Source of the DNA: an uncultured Muribaculaceae bacterium
GTDB lineage: Bacteria > Bacteroidota > Bacteroidia > Bacteroidales > Muribaculaceae
Assembly: GCA_910585755.1 (NCBI GenBank)
Contig: CAJUFH010000048.1
Span: 1-24,011, forward strand
Length of the DNA: 24,011 nt
Direction of reading: 5' to 3'
A model generated the notes under the pieces. It was not told the origin of the DNA and ran no database searches. It saw only the letters and a list, made by a program, of their open reading frames with translations. The position numbers and the translations under genes are program-made. Position 1 is the first letter of the stretch, and every line of letters begins with the position of its first letter. Shown piece after piece: positions 23,686 through 24,011 of the stretch.

Positions 23686-23770
23686 TGTAGGGATGCGGCG
23701 TGCCGCATCAGGCTTGGAAATCAAGTAATTACTTGTTAGCATCGTAAACGCGGCACGCCGCGTCCCTACA
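23686..23770. repeat. REPIN-like nested palindrome element
   Basis: Two 23-base arms (23686-23708, 23748-23770) are inverted copies with 21 Watson-Crick pairs, one G-U and one mismatch. Each arm starts (reading inward) with TGTAG and then has its own perfect 7-bp hairpin: ATGCGGC-GT-GCCGCAT on the left and ACGCGGC-AC-GCCGCGT on the right. The two differences between the arms are compensating changes within each small hairpin. A perfect 14-base palindrome, CAAGTAATTACTTG (23722-23735), sits at the exact centre. GTAG followed by a hairpin, in inverted pairs, is the classical REP/REPIN layout. The element lies 42 bases past the beta-galactosidase and may also act as a terminator. Confidence 0.7.
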
Positions 23771-23886
23771 CAGATTCTGTTCAGTAACAAACTCATCAAT
23801 TAGCTTCTGAGGCCCCGAATTTGCCTATGCGTGAAATTTTTTTGAAAAAAATCACGAAAAACGCGTGCTATTTCAAAAATTATGCC

Positions 23887-23894
23887 TAACTTTG
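23887..23894 (+). promoter_or_regulatory. -7 box of tRNA-Lys
   Basis: TAACTTTG matches TAnnTTTG, 65 bases before the tRNA. No TTTG lies at the ideal -33 distance, although the DNA upstream (23831-23880) is strongly AT-rich, with an A/T hairpin at 23831-23855. The rest of 23771-23959 shows no gene. Confidence 0.6.
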
Positions 23895-23959
23895 CAGCGC
23901 AAAAGAGGAAGAGACCTCCCGCCGACAGGCCGCCAGCCTTCCGGCAAACGCAAATCAAT

Positions 23960-24011
23960 GACTCCGTAGCTCAGTTGGTAGAGCAACTGACTCTTAATCA
24001 GTGGGTCGAGA
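23960..24011 (+). tRNA. tRNA-Lys (anticodon CTT), cut by window end
   Basis: The 5' part of a tRNA is visible: acceptor strand GACTCCG, TA, D-arm GCTCAGTTGGTAGAGC, then anticodon stem ACTGA/TCAGT with loop CTCTTAA, giving anticodon CTT. The variable loop begins (GGGTCGAGA) before the window ends; the T-arm and 3' acceptor strand lie outside. Confidence 0.93.

Noticed and set aside
22372..23799. A 475-codon minus-strand ORF opposite the beta-galactosidase
   Set aside because: It is antisense to conserved GH2 catalytic motifs, and its start falls in the sequence after the REPIN-like element. No family features are visible.
1..24011. Search for CRISPR arrays, toxin-antitoxin pairs, phage genes and complete insertion sequences
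   Set aside because: No regularly spaced repeats, transposase, integrase, nuclease or toxin-like genes could be recognised on either strand.

Overview
The window looks like a chromosomal stretch of a high-GC member of the Bacteroidales (Muribaculaceae- or Rikenellaceae-like; the genus cannot be fixed from the sequence). The reasons are Bacteroidetes-type promoters (TAnnTTTG -7 boxes, two of them with a TTTG -33 box exactly 19 bp upstream), no Shine-Dalgarno sequences before the genes, a DUF3843 protein, the long nucleoside kinase with an N-terminal TGS-like region, and FucP, ferritin and Nif3/zinc-ribbon genes of the type common in this order. The content is mostly housekeeping and gut-lifestyle metabolism. 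No CRISPR array, complete transposase, phage or secretion cluster is visible.

Layout. 1-372: a tRNA-Leu(CAG) on the minus strand with its own promoter and terminator; beyond its 3' end are repeated GGTTGACAA motifs. 553-3645: fucI-fucP, an L-fucose uptake and isomerisation pair. 3707-4887: a small outer-membrane beta-barrel gene behind a palindromic promoter, then a ferritin. 4888-5207: a C-rich, potentially G-quadruplex-forming intergenic tract. 5208-5420: the start of a small acidic ORF that has no stop before it runs antisense into the next gene. 5421-9776 (minus): aspS, nif3, a coiled-coil zinc-ribbon gene and a GNAT/FemAB-like gene, apparently one operon from a canonical promoter. 10035-15633 (plus): an acid-resistance locus gadB-glsA-gadC, followed by an MFS transporter, with terminator-like hairpins between gadB and glsA and between gadC and the MFS gene. 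15707-18487 (minus): a DUF3843 gene, lipoate-protein ligase, and a 44-residue single-helix membrane protein. 18600-23643 (plus): nucleoside kinase, LD-carboxypeptidase and a secreted GH2 beta-galactosidase, closely spaced. 23686-23770: a symmetric nested-palindrome element resembling a REPIN. 23960-end: the 5' part of tRNA-Lys(CTT).

How the genes work together. Glutaminase makes glutamate from glutamine, GadB decarboxylates it with consumption of a proton, and GadC exchanges GABA for glutamate; this is a complete acid-resistance cycle. FucP and FucI begin fucose catabolism, but the kinase and aldolase are not in the window. The secreted beta-galactosidase fits glycan foraging. The least explained items are the REPIN-like element, the 44-residue microprotein, the stopless ORF at 5208 (which lies near an apparent change in strand G/C bias), the palindrome over the barrel-gene promoter, and the MFS gene attached to the gad locus.
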